Below are positions 1 to 7,872 of a stretch of 64,000 nucleotides of DNA, piece after piece (position 1 is the first letter of the stretch; each line of letters begins with the position of its first letter). The translations under genes were made by a program, and so were the position numbers. The notes under the pieces are model-generated. The model had not been told where the DNA came from. It did no database searches and saw only the letters and a program-made list of their open reading frames with translations. The DNA comes from Solidesulfovibrio carbinoliphilus subsp. oakridgensis (lineage in GTDB: Bacteria; Desulfobacterota; Desulfovibrionia; Desulfovibrionales; Desulfovibrionaceae), in NCBI RefSeq assembly GCF_000177215.2, contig NZ_CM001368.1:2978017-3042016 (forward strand). The letters are read 5' to 3'.

Positions 1-806
1 GGGTCCACCCGGCCGACCACGGCCGAGACGGCCACGGCAAAAGGGGCCTTGGCCAGGGACGGGACCACGGCCAGGATCTTCTGGCCCAGGGCGAGGCCGG
101 ACAGCAGGGACTCGTCCACCTGGGCCGTCAGCTCGTAGCCGCCGGCGGCCGTGTCGATGAGGACCAGCGGTGAGCCGGCCGTGACGAAGGCGCCCTGGTC
201 CACGTAGCGGCGGGCCAGGATGCCGTCAAAGGGGGCGGTGATGCGGGTGTAGGTGCGAAGGGCGGCCAGTTCCCCGAGCTTGGCGGCCGCGGCCCCTTCC
301 TGGGCGGCGGCCGCCTCGGCCTGCCGGGTCAGGGCGTCGTACTCGGCCCTGGCCTTGTCGGCGTCCTCCTGGCTGACCGCCCGCTGGGCCAGGAGCTTTT
401 CCATGCGGGAAAGGGTGGTCCGGGCCAGGCCGGCCTTGGCGAGCAGGGCTTGTTTTTCACGTGAAACCTGCTCCCGCGAGGCCCGAAGGCCGGCTTCCTG
501 GCTGGTCAGGTCCCGGTCGTCCAGGCGCAGGAGCAGCTGGCCGGCCTTGACCAGATCGCCCTCCCGGGCCAGGGCCGCCTCCACCGTGCCCGAGACCTTG
601 CTGGCCAGGGTCACGCTCTGTTCGGACTCCACGGCGGCCGGAAAGGACCGGCATTCCACCACCGGCCGGCGCGCGGCCGCCAGGACCGGGGCCGCGACCT
701 CACGGACGGAGCCGGCGGACGCGGCCGTTTCGGGCTTGTCCCGGGAACAGGCCGGGAGCAGCCAGCAGGCCGCAACGGCGAGGAAGAGGGAGAGGTGTGG
801 GCGCAT
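1..806 (-). CDS. RND efflux periplasmic adaptor (HlyD/MFP family), lipoprotein, 3' part missing
   Basis: Membrane-fusion subunit of a tripartite RND-type efflux pump, expected to link an inner membrane pump to an outer membrane channel. Only the first 268 residues are visible because the gene runs off the left edge. The N-terminus is a lipoprotein signal ending in lipobox LLPAC (Cys20). A lipoyl-like half follows (about 45-95), then an Ala/Glu/Arg-rich helical hairpin (about 100-180), and the second lipoyl half with ITAPFDGILARR near residue 195. The start at 806 gives a canonical signal peptide. An in-frame ATG at 824 would add MELPGT in front, and neither has a strong ribosome binding site. 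The pump partner is not in the window, so the substrate is unknown. The family call is secure. Confidence 0.9.
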   Translation of the reverse strand, partial: MRPHLSLFLAVAACWLLPACSRDKPETAASAGSVREVAAPVLAAARRPVVECRSFPAAVESEQSVTLASKVSGTVEAALAREGDLVKAGQLLLRLDDRDLTSQEAGLRASREQVSREKQALLAKAGLARTTLSRMEKLLAQRAVSQEDADKARAEYDALTRQAEAAAAQEGAAAAKLGELAALRTYTRITAPFDGILARRYVDQGAFVTAGSPLVLIDTAAGGYELTAQVDESLLSGLALGQKILAVVPSLAKAPFAVAVSAVVGRVD

Positions 807-922
807 GGTTCCAGGAAGTTCCATGCAATGCGGCCGTTGTCAACGGGCCGCTTTCTGTTGTTCGAAGCAGAACTGCAGGGGAGCGCCCTCATTTCACAGA
901 GTGGCGATAGGAAATGGCCGCC

Positions 923-1540
923 TTACGGCCCCGGAAAACGCCAGGGCGGCACCGGGGCGCAGTTGACGGCGTCCACACGCCAACAGTCGGTGTCCGGGGT
1001 CAGGATGTTCAGGTGGCAGTAGTCCTGGCCCAGGCGGAAGAGGTGGGTGAGATCCATGCCCAGGGCGTGGCAGAGGATGGCCCGGTTGACCCCGCCGTGG
1101 GCCACGACCAGGATGTTGCCCGGCATGCCGGCCAGTTCGCCGAGGGCGGCCACGGCCCGTGCCTGGACGTCGGCGAAGCTTTCGCCGCCGTCCGGGCGGA
1201 AGCCGGCCATGTCGCAGCCCCGGCGCTGGTAGGCTCCGGGAAACTGCGCGTCCACCTCCTCCCGGGTCAGGCCCTCCCAGGCCCCGAGCTTGATCTCGCG
1301 CAGCCGGGGTTCCGGCATGAGCGCGATCTTGCGGCCCTCGAGGACGAGGGCCGCGGTCTCCAGGCAGCGGGTCAGGTCGGAGACCACGGCCAGGGTGAAG
1401 GCCACGTCGGCCAGCCCCTCCCGCCACAGCTGGGCCTGGGCCCGGCCCTCCTCGGTCAGGGGATGGTCGGCCTGGCCCACGAACCGGCGCGGTGTGCGCT
1501 GCTCGATGGCCCCGTGGCGCAGAAGGTAAATGGTGCCCAC
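923..1540 (-). CDS. Histidine phosphatase family protein (phosphoglycerate mutase-like)
   Basis: Branch-1 histidine phosphatase of 205 residues. The catalytic RHG motif is at residues 8-10 (LLRHGAI) and the second catalytic His lies in VVAHGGVNR near residue 147. The Glu region TREEVDAQFPG is also present. The size and GxW motif (LGAWEGLTREE) resemble alpha-ribazole phosphatase (CobC-like) and small-molecule phosphatases more than glycolytic mutases. The start is GTG at 1540, supported by GGGAGG 6 bases upstream. It is last on the strand after the MocA-HD gene, separated by a dispersed palindromic repeat, so it may belong to the same aldehyde oxidoreductase cluster or be read separately. The substrate cannot be told from sequence. 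Confidence 0.88.
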   Translation of the reverse strand: MGTIYLLRHGAIEQRTPRRFVGQADHPLTEEGRAQAQLWREGLADVAFTLAVVSDLTRCLETAALVLEGRKIALMPEPRLREIKLGAWEGLTREEVDAQFPGAYQRRGCDMAGFRPDGGESFADVQARAVAALGELAGMPGNILVVAHGGVNRAILCHALGMDLTHLFRLGQDYCHLNILTPDTDCWRVDAVNCAPVPPWRFPGP

Positions 1541-1607
1541 TTCGCGCCTCCCGAAAACGCGTCCTTGATGATGCCTCCAACCTATCCTCCCCCCCTCCTC
1601 CCTTCAA

Positions 1608-1646
1608 GGGGTCCGGGGGGATTATCCCCCCGGCCGCCGGAGGCAT
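1608..1646 (-). repeat. Dispersed palindromic repeat, copy A
   Basis: On the minus strand it reads ATGCCTCCGGCGGCC, then a G-run/C-run hairpin (GGGGGGATAATCCCCCC) and GGACCCC. It begins 6 bases after the stop codon of the MocA-HD gene (purine linker GATAAG) and lies before the histidine phosphatase gene. It probably acts as a terminator or 3'-end stabiliser. Confidence 0.85.
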
Positions 1647-1652
1647 CTTATC

Positions 1653-2858
1653 TTATCTTCCCCTCTCCCCCTCCCTGGCCCGCTGATAGGCTTCGGGCGG
1701 AGGCGGGCCGGGGCGGAAGCCGGCGGCGGCGATGACGGCCTCGGCCGGGGCGCCGAGGGCGGCCTCGACCCGGGCCAGGACGCGCAGCGCGTTTTGCCGG
1801 CGCCGGGCGATGGCGGCCGTGGCGTCGGGGTCGGCCGCGAACAGGTCGAGCTTTTGTTGGAACCGGGAAGCCACGGGCACGAGCCACCGGCCGAAGACGA
1901 ACTTGTCGGCCAGGTAGACGATCTCGCGTTCGGTCAAGGGCGCGTCGTCGGCCAGTTCGCAGTCGCGGTGGGCGGCCACGATGGCGGCGGCCGCGTCGAA
2001 GCCGAGGCCGGAAAGCAGTTCGCCGCCGGCGGCTTCGTGGTGGGGCCGGCCCTTGGCCACGTCGTGGAGGAGGGCGGCGGCTTTTATCAGCGCGATGTCG
2101 AGTGCCGCCCCGGCGGCGTTCAGGGCCCGGCCGAGGGCCTCGGCCACGGCGGCCACGCCCCGGGCATGGGCCAGTCCCTGGGGCGGGACGCGTTCGATGG
2201 CCAGGAGCGCCTCGGCCTCGGCCGGGGTGGGGATGGACCGCCTGGGGGCCAGGGTGCGAAGGACGGCGTAGTCCTCGGGGGTGTCCATGTCGGCCAGGAT
2301 GTTGGCGTCCGGCACCGGGATTTCCTCGAAGGCGAAGGGGGCCAGCGCCTGGCGCAGGCCGCCGTTGCCCCGGTGGGCCAGGACGGCCGGCAGGAGCGAG
2401 GCGGCGAGGCACGGCGGATGGCCGCGCTGGCCGGAAAAGACCGGATAGACCAGAGGCGGGGCGCCGGCCTCGGCCAGCCGGGCCAGGAGGCGGGCGACGG
2501 TGGCCGGCCGGAACAGCGGCACATCGACCGGCGTCACGCAGACCTGGGCGCAGCCGGCCGGCACGGCGGCCAGCCCCGCCCTGACCGAGGAAAACATGCC
2601 GGTCTCGTAGTCCGGGTTGTAGACCGCCCGGACGGCGAGGCGCACAGCCTCGGCCGCCACCTCCAGGGCCCGGTGGCCCGTGACCACCACGATGTCGTCC
2701 AGGCCGGCCCGGCGGAAGGTGTCGACGAGAAGGCCCAGGGCCGTCCGGCCGTCCAGGGCCAGAAGCGGCTTGAACCCGGCGCCCATGCGCGAGGACAGGC
2801 CGCCGGCCAGAATGACGGCGCAGGCCCGGAGAGGGGCGCCTGGGGACGACGGCGTCAT
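1653..2858 (-). CDS. MocA/MobA-like molybdopterin nucleotidyltransferase fused to an HD domain
   Basis: Two-domain protein of 401 residues. Residues 14-200 are a MobA/MocA nucleotidyltransferase with signature LAGGLSSRMGAGFKPLL (18-34), metal-site VDVPL (111-115) and RGHPP (145-149). The GHP pattern is typical of MocA, the CTP:molybdopterin cytidylyltransferase. Residues 215-330 form an HD metal phosphohydrolase domain (His231, LLHDVAKG at 263-270, HH 273-274). D. gigas MOP uses molybdopterin cytosine dinucleotide, so making that cofactor is the likely role of the first domain; that is inference. The role of the HD domain is unknown. By recalled gene order this corresponds to D. vulgaris DVU_1551 (NTP transferase family). 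The start ATG overlaps the XdhC stop as ATGA, indicating coupled translation. Confidence 0.85.
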   Translation of the reverse strand: MTPSSPGAPLRACAVILAGGLSSRMGAGFKPLLALDGRTALGLLVDTFRRAGLDDIVVVTGHRALEVAAEAVRLAVRAVYNPDYETGMFSSVRAGLAAVPAGCAQVCVTPVDVPLFRPATVARLLARLAEAGAPPLVYPVFSGQRGHPPCLAASLLPAVLAHRGNGGLRQALAPFAFEEIPVPDANILADMDTPEDYAVLRTLAPRRSIPTPAEAEALLAIERVPPQGLAHARGVAAVAEALGRALNAAGAALDIALIKAAALLHDVAKGRPHHEAAGGELLSGLGFDAAAAIVAAHRDCELADDAPLTEREIVYLADKFVFGRWLVPVASRFQQKLDLFAADPDATAAIARRRQNALRVLARVEAALGAPAEAVIAAAGFRPGPPPPEAYQRAREGERGR

Positions 2859-3898
2859 GGCCGGCCGGCGGCCCGGTGCTCGATCAGCTCGGCCACGATG
2901 CTGACCGCGATCTCCTCGGGCGTTTCGGCCGCGATCTCGAGACCGATGGGGCTTTTGACCCGGGCCAGATCGGCGGTGGTGAAGCCGGCGGCCAGCAGCT
3001 TGTCGTAGATGGCGTCGCGCTTGGGGATGGACCCGATCATGCCGATGTACCCGGCCGGCGTGCGCAGGGCCTCGGCCAGGGCGTCGTGGTCGTGGGCGTG
3101 GCCGCGCGTGACGATGACGATGCAGGCGGCGTCCGTGATCTCCCGGCCGGCCAGCCAGCCGACGGCCGGGTCGATGACAGCCGTGTCCACGGCGAACGGG
3201 AACCGGTCGAGGTTGGCGAATTCCGGCCGGTCGTCGAGGACGGTGATCCGAAACCCGACCATGGCCGCGATCTGGCCGGTGGGGCGGCTGACGTGGCCGC
3301 CGCCGCAGAGGATGAGCGGGGTCGGGGACAGGGCCGGCTCCAGGAAATAGCGGGCCCCGGCGCAGGCGAGGACGATGGGGGCCAGAATGCCCCGGCCCTG
3401 GCGTTTGGCCGCGGCCAGGATCTCCGGGCCCGGGGAGGGGCCGACCAGGGTGCCGTCCGGCAAAAGCAGGCATCGGCCGGCGGGCGCGCCGCCGCCGTTT
3501 TCGTCCAGGCCGGTGATGAGCAGCCCCCGGCTGCCCTGGGCCAGCAGGTCGGCCAAGCGGGCGAACAGGGCCGCGGTCGCCGGCTCGGGGTCCAGGCGTT
3601 CGAGAAAGACCCGCATCCGGCCGCCGCAGATGAGGTCCGCGCCCTTGGATGCCTGTCCGGTCATGTCGAAGTCCATGAGCCGGGAGCCGCCGTTCGCCAG
3701 GACCACGGCGGCCTCGGCCATGGCCAGCCCTTCGGCCAGTCCGCCGCCCACGGTGCCGGCGATCTTGTCGCCCTCGAAGACGAGCATTTTGGAGCCGGCG
3801 GTGCGGGGGGTCGAGCCTTCGTTGGTGACGATGGTGGCCGCGACCACGGATCGGCCGGCGGCCAGGGTGTCGCGGATGGTGCGGATGAGTTCGATCAT
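2855..3898 (-). CDS. XdhC/CoxI family molybdenum hydroxylase maturation protein
   Basis: XdhC-family chaperone of 347 residues, which in xanthine dehydrogenase systems binds molybdenum cofactor and assists its sulfuration and insertion. It has an N-terminal XdhC_CoxI domain (about 10-80; ATIVTNEGSTPRTAGSKML) and a C-terminal Rossmann domain with LCGGGHVSRP and LDDRPEFAN (about 190-230), ending in the conserved GYIGMIGS region and GLEIAAETPEEIAVSI. It sits between the AMP ligase and the MocA-HD genes with ATGA overlaps at both ends (3895-3898 and 2855-2858). Its presence supports the view that the block serves a molybdenum hydroxylase, here the mop product. Confidence 0.93.
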   Translation of the reverse strand: MIELIRTIRDTLAAGRSVVAATIVTNEGSTPRTAGSKMLVFEGDKIAGTVGGGLAEGLAMAEAAVVLANGGSRLMDFDMTGQASKGADLICGGRMRVFLERLDPEPATAALFARLADLLAQGSRGLLITGLDENGGGAPAGRCLLLPDGTLVGPSPGPEILAAAKRQGRGILAPIVLACAGARYFLEPALSPTPLILCGGGHVSRPTGQIAAMVGFRITVLDDRPEFANLDRFPFAVDTAVIDPAVGWLAGREITDAACIVIVTRGHAHDHDALAEALRTPAGYIGMIGSIPKRDAIYDKLLAAGFTTADLARVKSPIGLEIAAETPEEIAVSIVAELIEHRAAGRP

Positions 3899-4956
3899 GG
3901 TCGGGCGGCCGCTCCTTTGGCCGGATGGGTGAGGCGGGGGCCGTCCGCGGTCCGTTCGATGCGCCCGAGGATCGGCCCCAGGCGGCGAAGGCGGCTTCCG
4001 CACGGGCAGGGGCCGGAAAGCATGCGGGCGGCGTCGCCGGTCCGGTAGCGGACAAAGGGCATGGCCCGCGGGGCGAGCGTGGTGAAGACCACCTCGCCCA
4101 CGTGGCCGTCCGGCAGCGGAGCCCCGGTGGCCATGTCCACCACCTCGAAATAGAGTTCGGTTTCACGCAGATGATAGCCGCAAAAGGCCTCGCACTCCAC
4201 CCCGCCGCCGTAGCCCATCTCCGTGGCCCCGTAGTGGTCGAAGACGGCCGCTCCGAAGCGGGCGGCGAGCAGGTCCTTCCAGCCCCCGGGCAGGGCCTCG
4301 GCCGAGAGGAGGATGGTGCGAAGCGTGGCCCCGGCGGCGGCGCAGACGCCGGCATCGTCCACGGCCCGCCGGATCTGGGACGGCGCGGCCACCAGGACGT
4401 CCGGCCGGTGGAGGCGCAAATCCGCGGCCAGCCGGACCGGATCGCCGGTCGGGTCGCCGAGGATGCCCCGGGCCCCGAGGCGGGGAAGCGTCTGGCACAG
4501 GAGATCGCCGATGCTGTCCGGCCGGCTTCCCGGCATGAGGATAAGGACCGTGTCCCCGGGTTCGACCAAGGTCGCGATGCCGACGTGGAAAAAGCGGCGG
4601 ATGGCCTCGATGTCGGCGCCGGTAAAGGCCACGCGCTTGGGCGGACCGGTGGTGCCGGAGGTCGTGAGCGTCACCATGCGGGCCACGTCGTCCTGGGACA
4701 CGGTGAGAAACCGGGCATGGGCCTCGGTCAGGTCGGCCTGTTCGGTGAAAGGCAGGGTGGCGAAATCGGCAAGCGTCCGGGGAAAGTCCGGCGAAAGGCC
4801 GGCCAGCCGGTCGCGGTAAAAGGGGGCCGTGGCGGCATGGGCCACGGCCCGGCCAAGGGCCGCGACATGCCAGGCGGCGAGCCCTTCGGGCGTGGGCGGC
4901 GTCTCCGGCGCGCCAAGGCCCGCCGCGACGAACCCGTCCACGGGGCTCAGGCGCAT
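3895..4956 (-). CDS. AMP-dependent ligase of the phenylacetate-CoA ligase type (DVU_1553-like)
   Basis: Adenylate-forming enzyme of 353 residues, shorter than phenylacetate-CoA ligase (about 430). Residues 110-121 hold the P-loop TTSGTTGPPKRV. Later come YGATEMGYGG, the Cys pair ECEAFCGYH, the adenylate motif YRTGD, and a C-terminal CPCG zinc-type motif as in PaaK. The short C-terminal domain stops soon after RLRRLGPILGRIERTADG, so the mobile lid is reduced. The acid substrate is unknown; in this setting it could activate a carboxylate on a cofactor precursor or handle the carboxylic acid product of the aldehyde oxidoreductase. Start ATG 4956 overlaps the radical SAM gene by 10 bases; the stop overlaps XdhC by ATGA. 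This is not a fusion with the upstream gene, although they are open in one long frame. Confidence 0.85.
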   Translation of the reverse strand: MRLSPVDGFVAAGLGAPETPPTPEGLAAWHVAALGRAVAHAATAPFYRDRLAGLSPDFPRTLADFATLPFTEQADLTEAHARFLTVSQDDVARMVTLTTSGTTGPPKRVAFTGADIEAIRRFFHVGIATLVEPGDTVLILMPGSRPDSIGDLLCQTLPRLGARGILGDPTGDPVRLAADLRLHRPDVLVAAPSQIRRAVDDAGVCAAAGATLRTILLSAEALPGGWKDLLAARFGAAVFDHYGATEMGYGGGVECEAFCGYHLRETELYFEVVDMATGAPLPDGHVGEVVFTTLAPRAMPFVRYRTGDAARMLSGPCPCGSRLRRLGPILGRIERTADGPRLTHPAKGAAARP

Positions 4957-6308
4957 GGCCGGCCCCGGTGGAGGGTCGTGCCGTCCGTTGCCGTCAGGTT
5001 GTAGAGGCAAAAGGGCACCAGCCGGTTGTCGGCCGTGGCCACGTGGATGCAGCAGCCGCGCGTGCGTTCGAGGTCGAGCGTCCAGGCGTCCTGGAAGGCC
5101 ATGGCCGAGAGGGTGAACCGCCGGGAGGTGGCGGCGTCGGCCAGGAACCGGTCGAAGTCGTCCATGGGGCCGCCTTCTTTCGGGGGAAAGGTCGGCGCGG
5201 CCCACTGCCGGGCCACGAAACCCTTGGCCCGCCGGGCCCCTTCGTCCGCCGCGATGGGGGCCGGTGCCGGGGAGCAGCAGGACGCGGCCTGGCCCGCGGC
5301 CGGGACGAGGCCGGCCTCGCCGTCGAGCAGGTAGGGCTGGGAAAAGGAGCACAGCGAATGCTCGCAGCCCGGCGGATGGAAGTCCTCGGCCCGGATCATG
5401 CCGCCCGTCTGGGCTTCGAGGCCGCGCATGAGGTCCGGCAGGGTGACGCGTTCGCCGGCCCCGGACTCCCAGGGATAGCGGCCAAAGGAGCTGGCCGGCT
5501 GGAAATGGACGCCGCGCACGCCCGGGGCCCTGGACCGGGCCAGCCGGACGATGTCCCCGAGCTGGCCGTCGTTTACCCCGGGCACGATGGTCGGCACCAG
5601 GACCACGCCGAGGCCGGCTGCCACGCACCGGTCGATGGCGGCGAGCTTTTCGGCCAGCAGCGGTGCCCCGCGAAGCGTTGCAAACACGTCGTCGGTCGTG
5701 CCGTCGAACTGCAGAAAGACCGAAACCAGGCCGGCGTCGGCCAGCCGGCGAGCCAGACCCGGGTCGCGGGCCAGGGCCAGACCGTTGGTGTTGACCTGGA
5801 CAAAGGCGAAGCCGGCCGCCCGGCAGGCGGCCACCACGGCCGGCAGGTCGGCCCGCACGGTGGGCTCGCCGCCGGAGAGCTGGACATTGACCGGGCCCGT
5901 GGCCGCGAAAATCCGGGCGAACCGGTCGGCCAGGGCGCCCACCGTCGGATCGGGCGCCGGAGCCTCGCCGGAGCGGGCGAAGCAGACCGGACAGGCCAGG
6001 TTGCAGCGGCCGGTCACCTCGAAAAGGGCGGTGCAGGTCCGCTGGCCGTGCTCCGGACACAGGCCGCAGTCGTGGGGGCAGCCCAGGCGCGATTCGGTCA
6101 GGACCGGCGGCGGGGCCCCCGGCACCTTGGGCCGGTTCCAGCCGGCAATGCCGGGCGGGCCGTGCCAGAACCGGGTGCGAAATTCTCCGTGCTCCGGGCA
6201 GTCCTTGACGATGTAGCCGTCCAGGCCGTCGGTCTCGCGCCGGGCGGCCACCCGGCGCAGGCAGATCGGGCACAGGCTGGCCGTGGGGATGGGCTTTTGG
6301 GCGTTCAT
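4947..6308 (-). CDS. trsS: Radical SAM protein TrsS-like, related to MJ0619/tetraether-synthase type enzymes
   Basis: Radical SAM enzyme of 453 residues. An N-terminal zinc-like CPIC...CPEHG module (13-41) is followed by LGCPHDCGLCPEHGQRTC (76-92), then the radical SAM cluster motif CNLACPVC (Cys102, 106, 109) and SAM-binding SGGEPT (145-150). A Cys-rich C-terminal half carries CEHSLC, SCC (344-345) and GCCIHV...FCLYN. The CPHDCGLC..H..C..EVT-CNL layout is that of MJ0619, a radical SAM methylase acting on a pterin, and of tetraether synthases. The gene family at this place in the operon is, from memory, named radical SAM (seleno)protein TrsS. Here I see Cys, not a selenocysteine TGA. Its reaction is not established; modification of the molybdopterin or of a Cys-rich partner is possible. 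Confidence 0.85.
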   Translation of the reverse strand: MNAQKPIPTASLCPICLRRVAARRETDGLDGYIVKDCPEHGEFRTRFWHGPPGIAGWNRPKVPGAPPPVLTESRLGCPHDCGLCPEHGQRTCTALFEVTGRCNLACPVCFARSGEAPAPDPTVGALADRFARIFAATGPVNVQLSGGEPTVRADLPAVVAACRAAGFAFVQVNTNGLALARDPGLARRLADAGLVSVFLQFDGTTDDVFATLRGAPLLAEKLAAIDRCVAAGLGVVLVPTIVPGVNDGQLGDIVRLARSRAPGVRGVHFQPASSFGRYPWESGAGERVTLPDLMRGLEAQTGGMIRAEDFHPPGCEHSLCSFSQPYLLDGEAGLVPAAGQAASCCSPAPAPIAADEGARRAKGFVARQWAAPTFPPKEGGPMDDFDRFLADAATSRRFTLSAMAFQDAWTLDLERTRGCCIHVATADNRLVPFCLYNLTATDGTTLHRGRPCA

Positions 6309-6310
6309 GG

Positions 6311-6754
6311 CTAGTCCCGGGGCTCGGACGGATCGATGCCGGCTCCGGCCAGGATGGTCAGGATCTTGTCCCAGGCCTCGGCGAGCAAGCCCCCGCACCG
6401 GGACATGTCGGGCCTGCCTTCGCCGAGAATGGCCTGGCAGCTGATGTCGCCGTAGACGGCCGTGACCCGCTCCGTGAACCACTCCACGTATTCGGTGACC
6501 AGGAGATCGGCCCGTTCGTTTTGCAGTTCCTCTTCCCGGCCCCGGCCGACGTGGAGCCCGAGAACCAGGCAGCCGCCGGTCAGGATGCCGCAGGTCAGGC
6601 CGCAGGCGCCCATGCCGTGGCAGACGCCCGAGGCGGCGCGCACCAGCTCCCAGTTCTCGATGCCCTGGGCCCGCAGGGCCAGGAGGACCAGGATCTGGCT
6701 GCAACAGTAGTTTTTGGCGGCAAGGGGCATGATTTCGAGCAGGGTGGGGTTCAT
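6311..6754 (-). CDS. C_GCAxxG_C_C family protein (DVU_1555-like)
   Basis: Cys-rich protein of 147 residues with the family pattern: NYCCSQ (Cys17-18), GVCHGMGACGLTCG (Cys45, 51, 55), GGC (Cys62) and a distal DISCQ. Members of this family are thought to bind a metal or Fe-S centre; the biochemical role is not known. It is predicted cytoplasmic, with a hydrophobic glycine-rich core. The start at 6754 overlaps the stop of the methyltransferase as ATGA, and its own stop is 2 bases before the radical SAM start, so the three genes are tightly coupled. The 192-residue open frame upstream of this start is rejected because it lies inside the methyltransferase gene. Confidence 0.87.
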   Translation of the reverse strand: MNPTLLEIMPLAAKNYCCSQILVLLALRAQGIENWELVRAASGVCHGMGACGLTCGILTGGCLVLGLHVGRGREEELQNERADLLVTEYVEWFTERVTAVYGDISCQAILGEGRPDMSRCGGLLAEAWDKILTILAGAGIDPSEPRD

Positions 6755-7455
6755 GAAGCCTCCTTGGCCGCGACGCACAGGCAGTAGCCGTAGCGCGGGC
6801 GCGGACCCGCGCCCGCGCATTCCGTTTCGCGGCCGGTGATCATCTCGATGACGCTTTTGGCCGAGCCCAGGGCAAAGGTCAGCTTGCACGCCAGTTCGGT
6901 CAGAAGCCGGGTGTGGTCCTCGAAAAAAAGGGGGGTCAGCCCGGCCTCGGCCAGCCGGGCCTCGAAAACGGGCCGGGCCACGGCCCCGGCCGCGCAGCCC
7001 CCGGCCGCAAAGGCCCCCGGCTGCGGCGCGGCGCCCTGGCGCACGTAGAGGTCGGCCAGGACCGCCCGGCCGCCGGCTTTAAGCACCCGGGCGATCTCGG
7101 CCAGACAGCCGGCCGCGTCGCCCGAGGCCGACAGCACGCACTCGCAAAAGACCCCGTCCAGGCAGGCGTCGGCCAGGGGCAGGGCCTGGCCCGCCCCCCG
7201 GACCACCGGGCCGTGGACCCGGGCCTCCCCCGCGAACCGGACCGACGGGTCCAGGCCCACGGCGGCAAGCCCCGCCCCGGCCAGCCGGGCCAGGGTCGTT
7301 CCGGGGCCGCAGCCGAGGTCCAGCACCCGGGCCCCGGGCGCGAAGCCGCAAGCCGCCAAGCCCCGTTCGGTCAAGGCCAGTCCGCCCGGGCGCAGCGTCT
7401 CGCCGGCCACCCGGCGGAAATCCTCGCGCTCGTAGGGCGAAACGCCTTGCGGCAC
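6751..7455 (-). CDS. trsM: Class I SAM-dependent methyltransferase (TrsM/DVU_1556-like)
   Basis: Methyltransferase of 234 residues with motif I VLDLGCGPGTTL near residues 45-56, a motif II acidic loop (VGLDPS), CECVLSASGD at the post-II position, and VLKAGGRAVLADLY as motif III. The central insertion is Cys/Gly-rich (FAAGGCAAGAVA). The start is GTG at 7455, sharing one base with the TAG stop of the preceding small gene, with GGAGG seven bases upstream; longer in-frame starts would lie inside that gene. It belongs to the block serving the aldehyde oxidoreductase. A methyl acceptor cannot be named. The combination with a radical SAM enzyme related to a pterin methylase makes a cofactor-modifying role worth testing. 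Confidence 0.86.
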   Translation of the reverse strand: MPQGVSPYEREDFRRVAGETLRPGGLALTERGLAACGFAPGARVLDLGCGPGTTLARLAGAGLAAVGLDPSVRFAGEARVHGPVVRGAGQALPLADACLDGVFCECVLSASGDAAGCLAEIARVLKAGGRAVLADLYVRQGAAPQPGAFAAGGCAAGAVARPVFEARLAEAGLTPLFFEDHTRLLTELACKLTFALGSAKSVIEMITGRETECAGAGPRPRYGYCLCVAAKEAS

Positions 7456-7670
7456 TACTTGTCCTCCAGAAGCTGCTCCACTTCGAGCATTTTGCCCGTG
7501 GCCACGTACTCGGGGAGCAAGGACATGCCGCACTTGGGGCAGGCCAGGACCGTGATGGTGAAGCCGCCGTCCAGGTAATTGACGGCCACGGGCGTGGGGG
7601 CCAGCGGTGCGTCGCAGGCCGCGCAGACCCAGTCACCCGAGGTGGGGAGGTAGACAAGCGAATCGTTCAT
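7455..7670 (-). CDS. Small four-cysteine redox/zinc-ribbon protein (DVU_1557-like)
   Basis: Protein of 71 residues with two CxxC knuckles, CAAC (16-19) and CPKC (44-47), separated by 24 residues: a rubredoxin-like or zinc-ribbon arrangement. The middle contains LDGGFTITVLACPKCGMSLLPE. From memory the family is annotated DVU_1557 redox protein. It could be an electron carrier or a metal-bound adaptor for neighbouring Fe-S proteins. It is the first gene after a 202-base gap containing two repeat copies in opposite orientation, and its stop overlaps the methyltransferase start. Confidence 0.85.
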   Translation of the reverse strand: MNDSLVYLPTSGDWVCAACDAPLAPTPVAVNYLDGGFTITVLACPKCGMSLLPEYVATGKMLEVEQLLEDK

Positions 7671-7677
7671 GGGTGGG

Positions 7678-7720
7678 ATGCCTCCGGCGGCCGGGGGGAA
7701 TAATTCCCCCCGGACCCCCT
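7678..7720 (+). repeat. Dispersed palindromic repeat, copy B
   Basis: Plus-strand ATGCCTCCGGCGGCC followed by the hairpin GGGGGGAATAATTCCCCCC and GGACCCC. It lies 8 bases in front of the start of the minus-strand four-Cys gene, so it is head-on to the gene rather than behind a stop. It faces copy C, 68 bases away, in inverted orientation. Confidence 0.85.
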
Positions 7721-7788
7721 TAACGGTTACTCTTGCCGTCTTCCGGGGCCTTCCGCCCCGCGTAAATATGTGCCGCCTCCCCCCGCTG

Positions 7789-7857
7789 GGGAGGGTCCGG
7801 GAGGGGATCATCCCCTCCCGGCGGGGTCCGGGGCAGCGCCCCGGCCGCCGGAGGCAT
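7789..7857 (-). repeat. Dispersed palindromic repeat, copy C with inserted module
   Basis: On the minus strand ATGCCTCCGGCGGCC follows the stop of the Fe-S flavoprotein by 15 bases (purine-rich linker). An extra hairpin GGGGCGCTGCCCC is inserted before GGACCCC, and then a second hairpin GGGAGGGGATGATCCCCTCCC. This is a composite version of the same element. Confidence 0.8.
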
Positions 7858-7872
7858 CTTTTCTTTTTCTTC

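Noticed and set aside
3895..6273. A 792-residue open frame that looks like a radical SAM-ligase fusion
   Set aside because: The frame of the ligase simply stays open upstream; the translation before residue 440 is shadow of the radical SAM gene in another frame. Two separate genes with a 10-base overlap fit the families.
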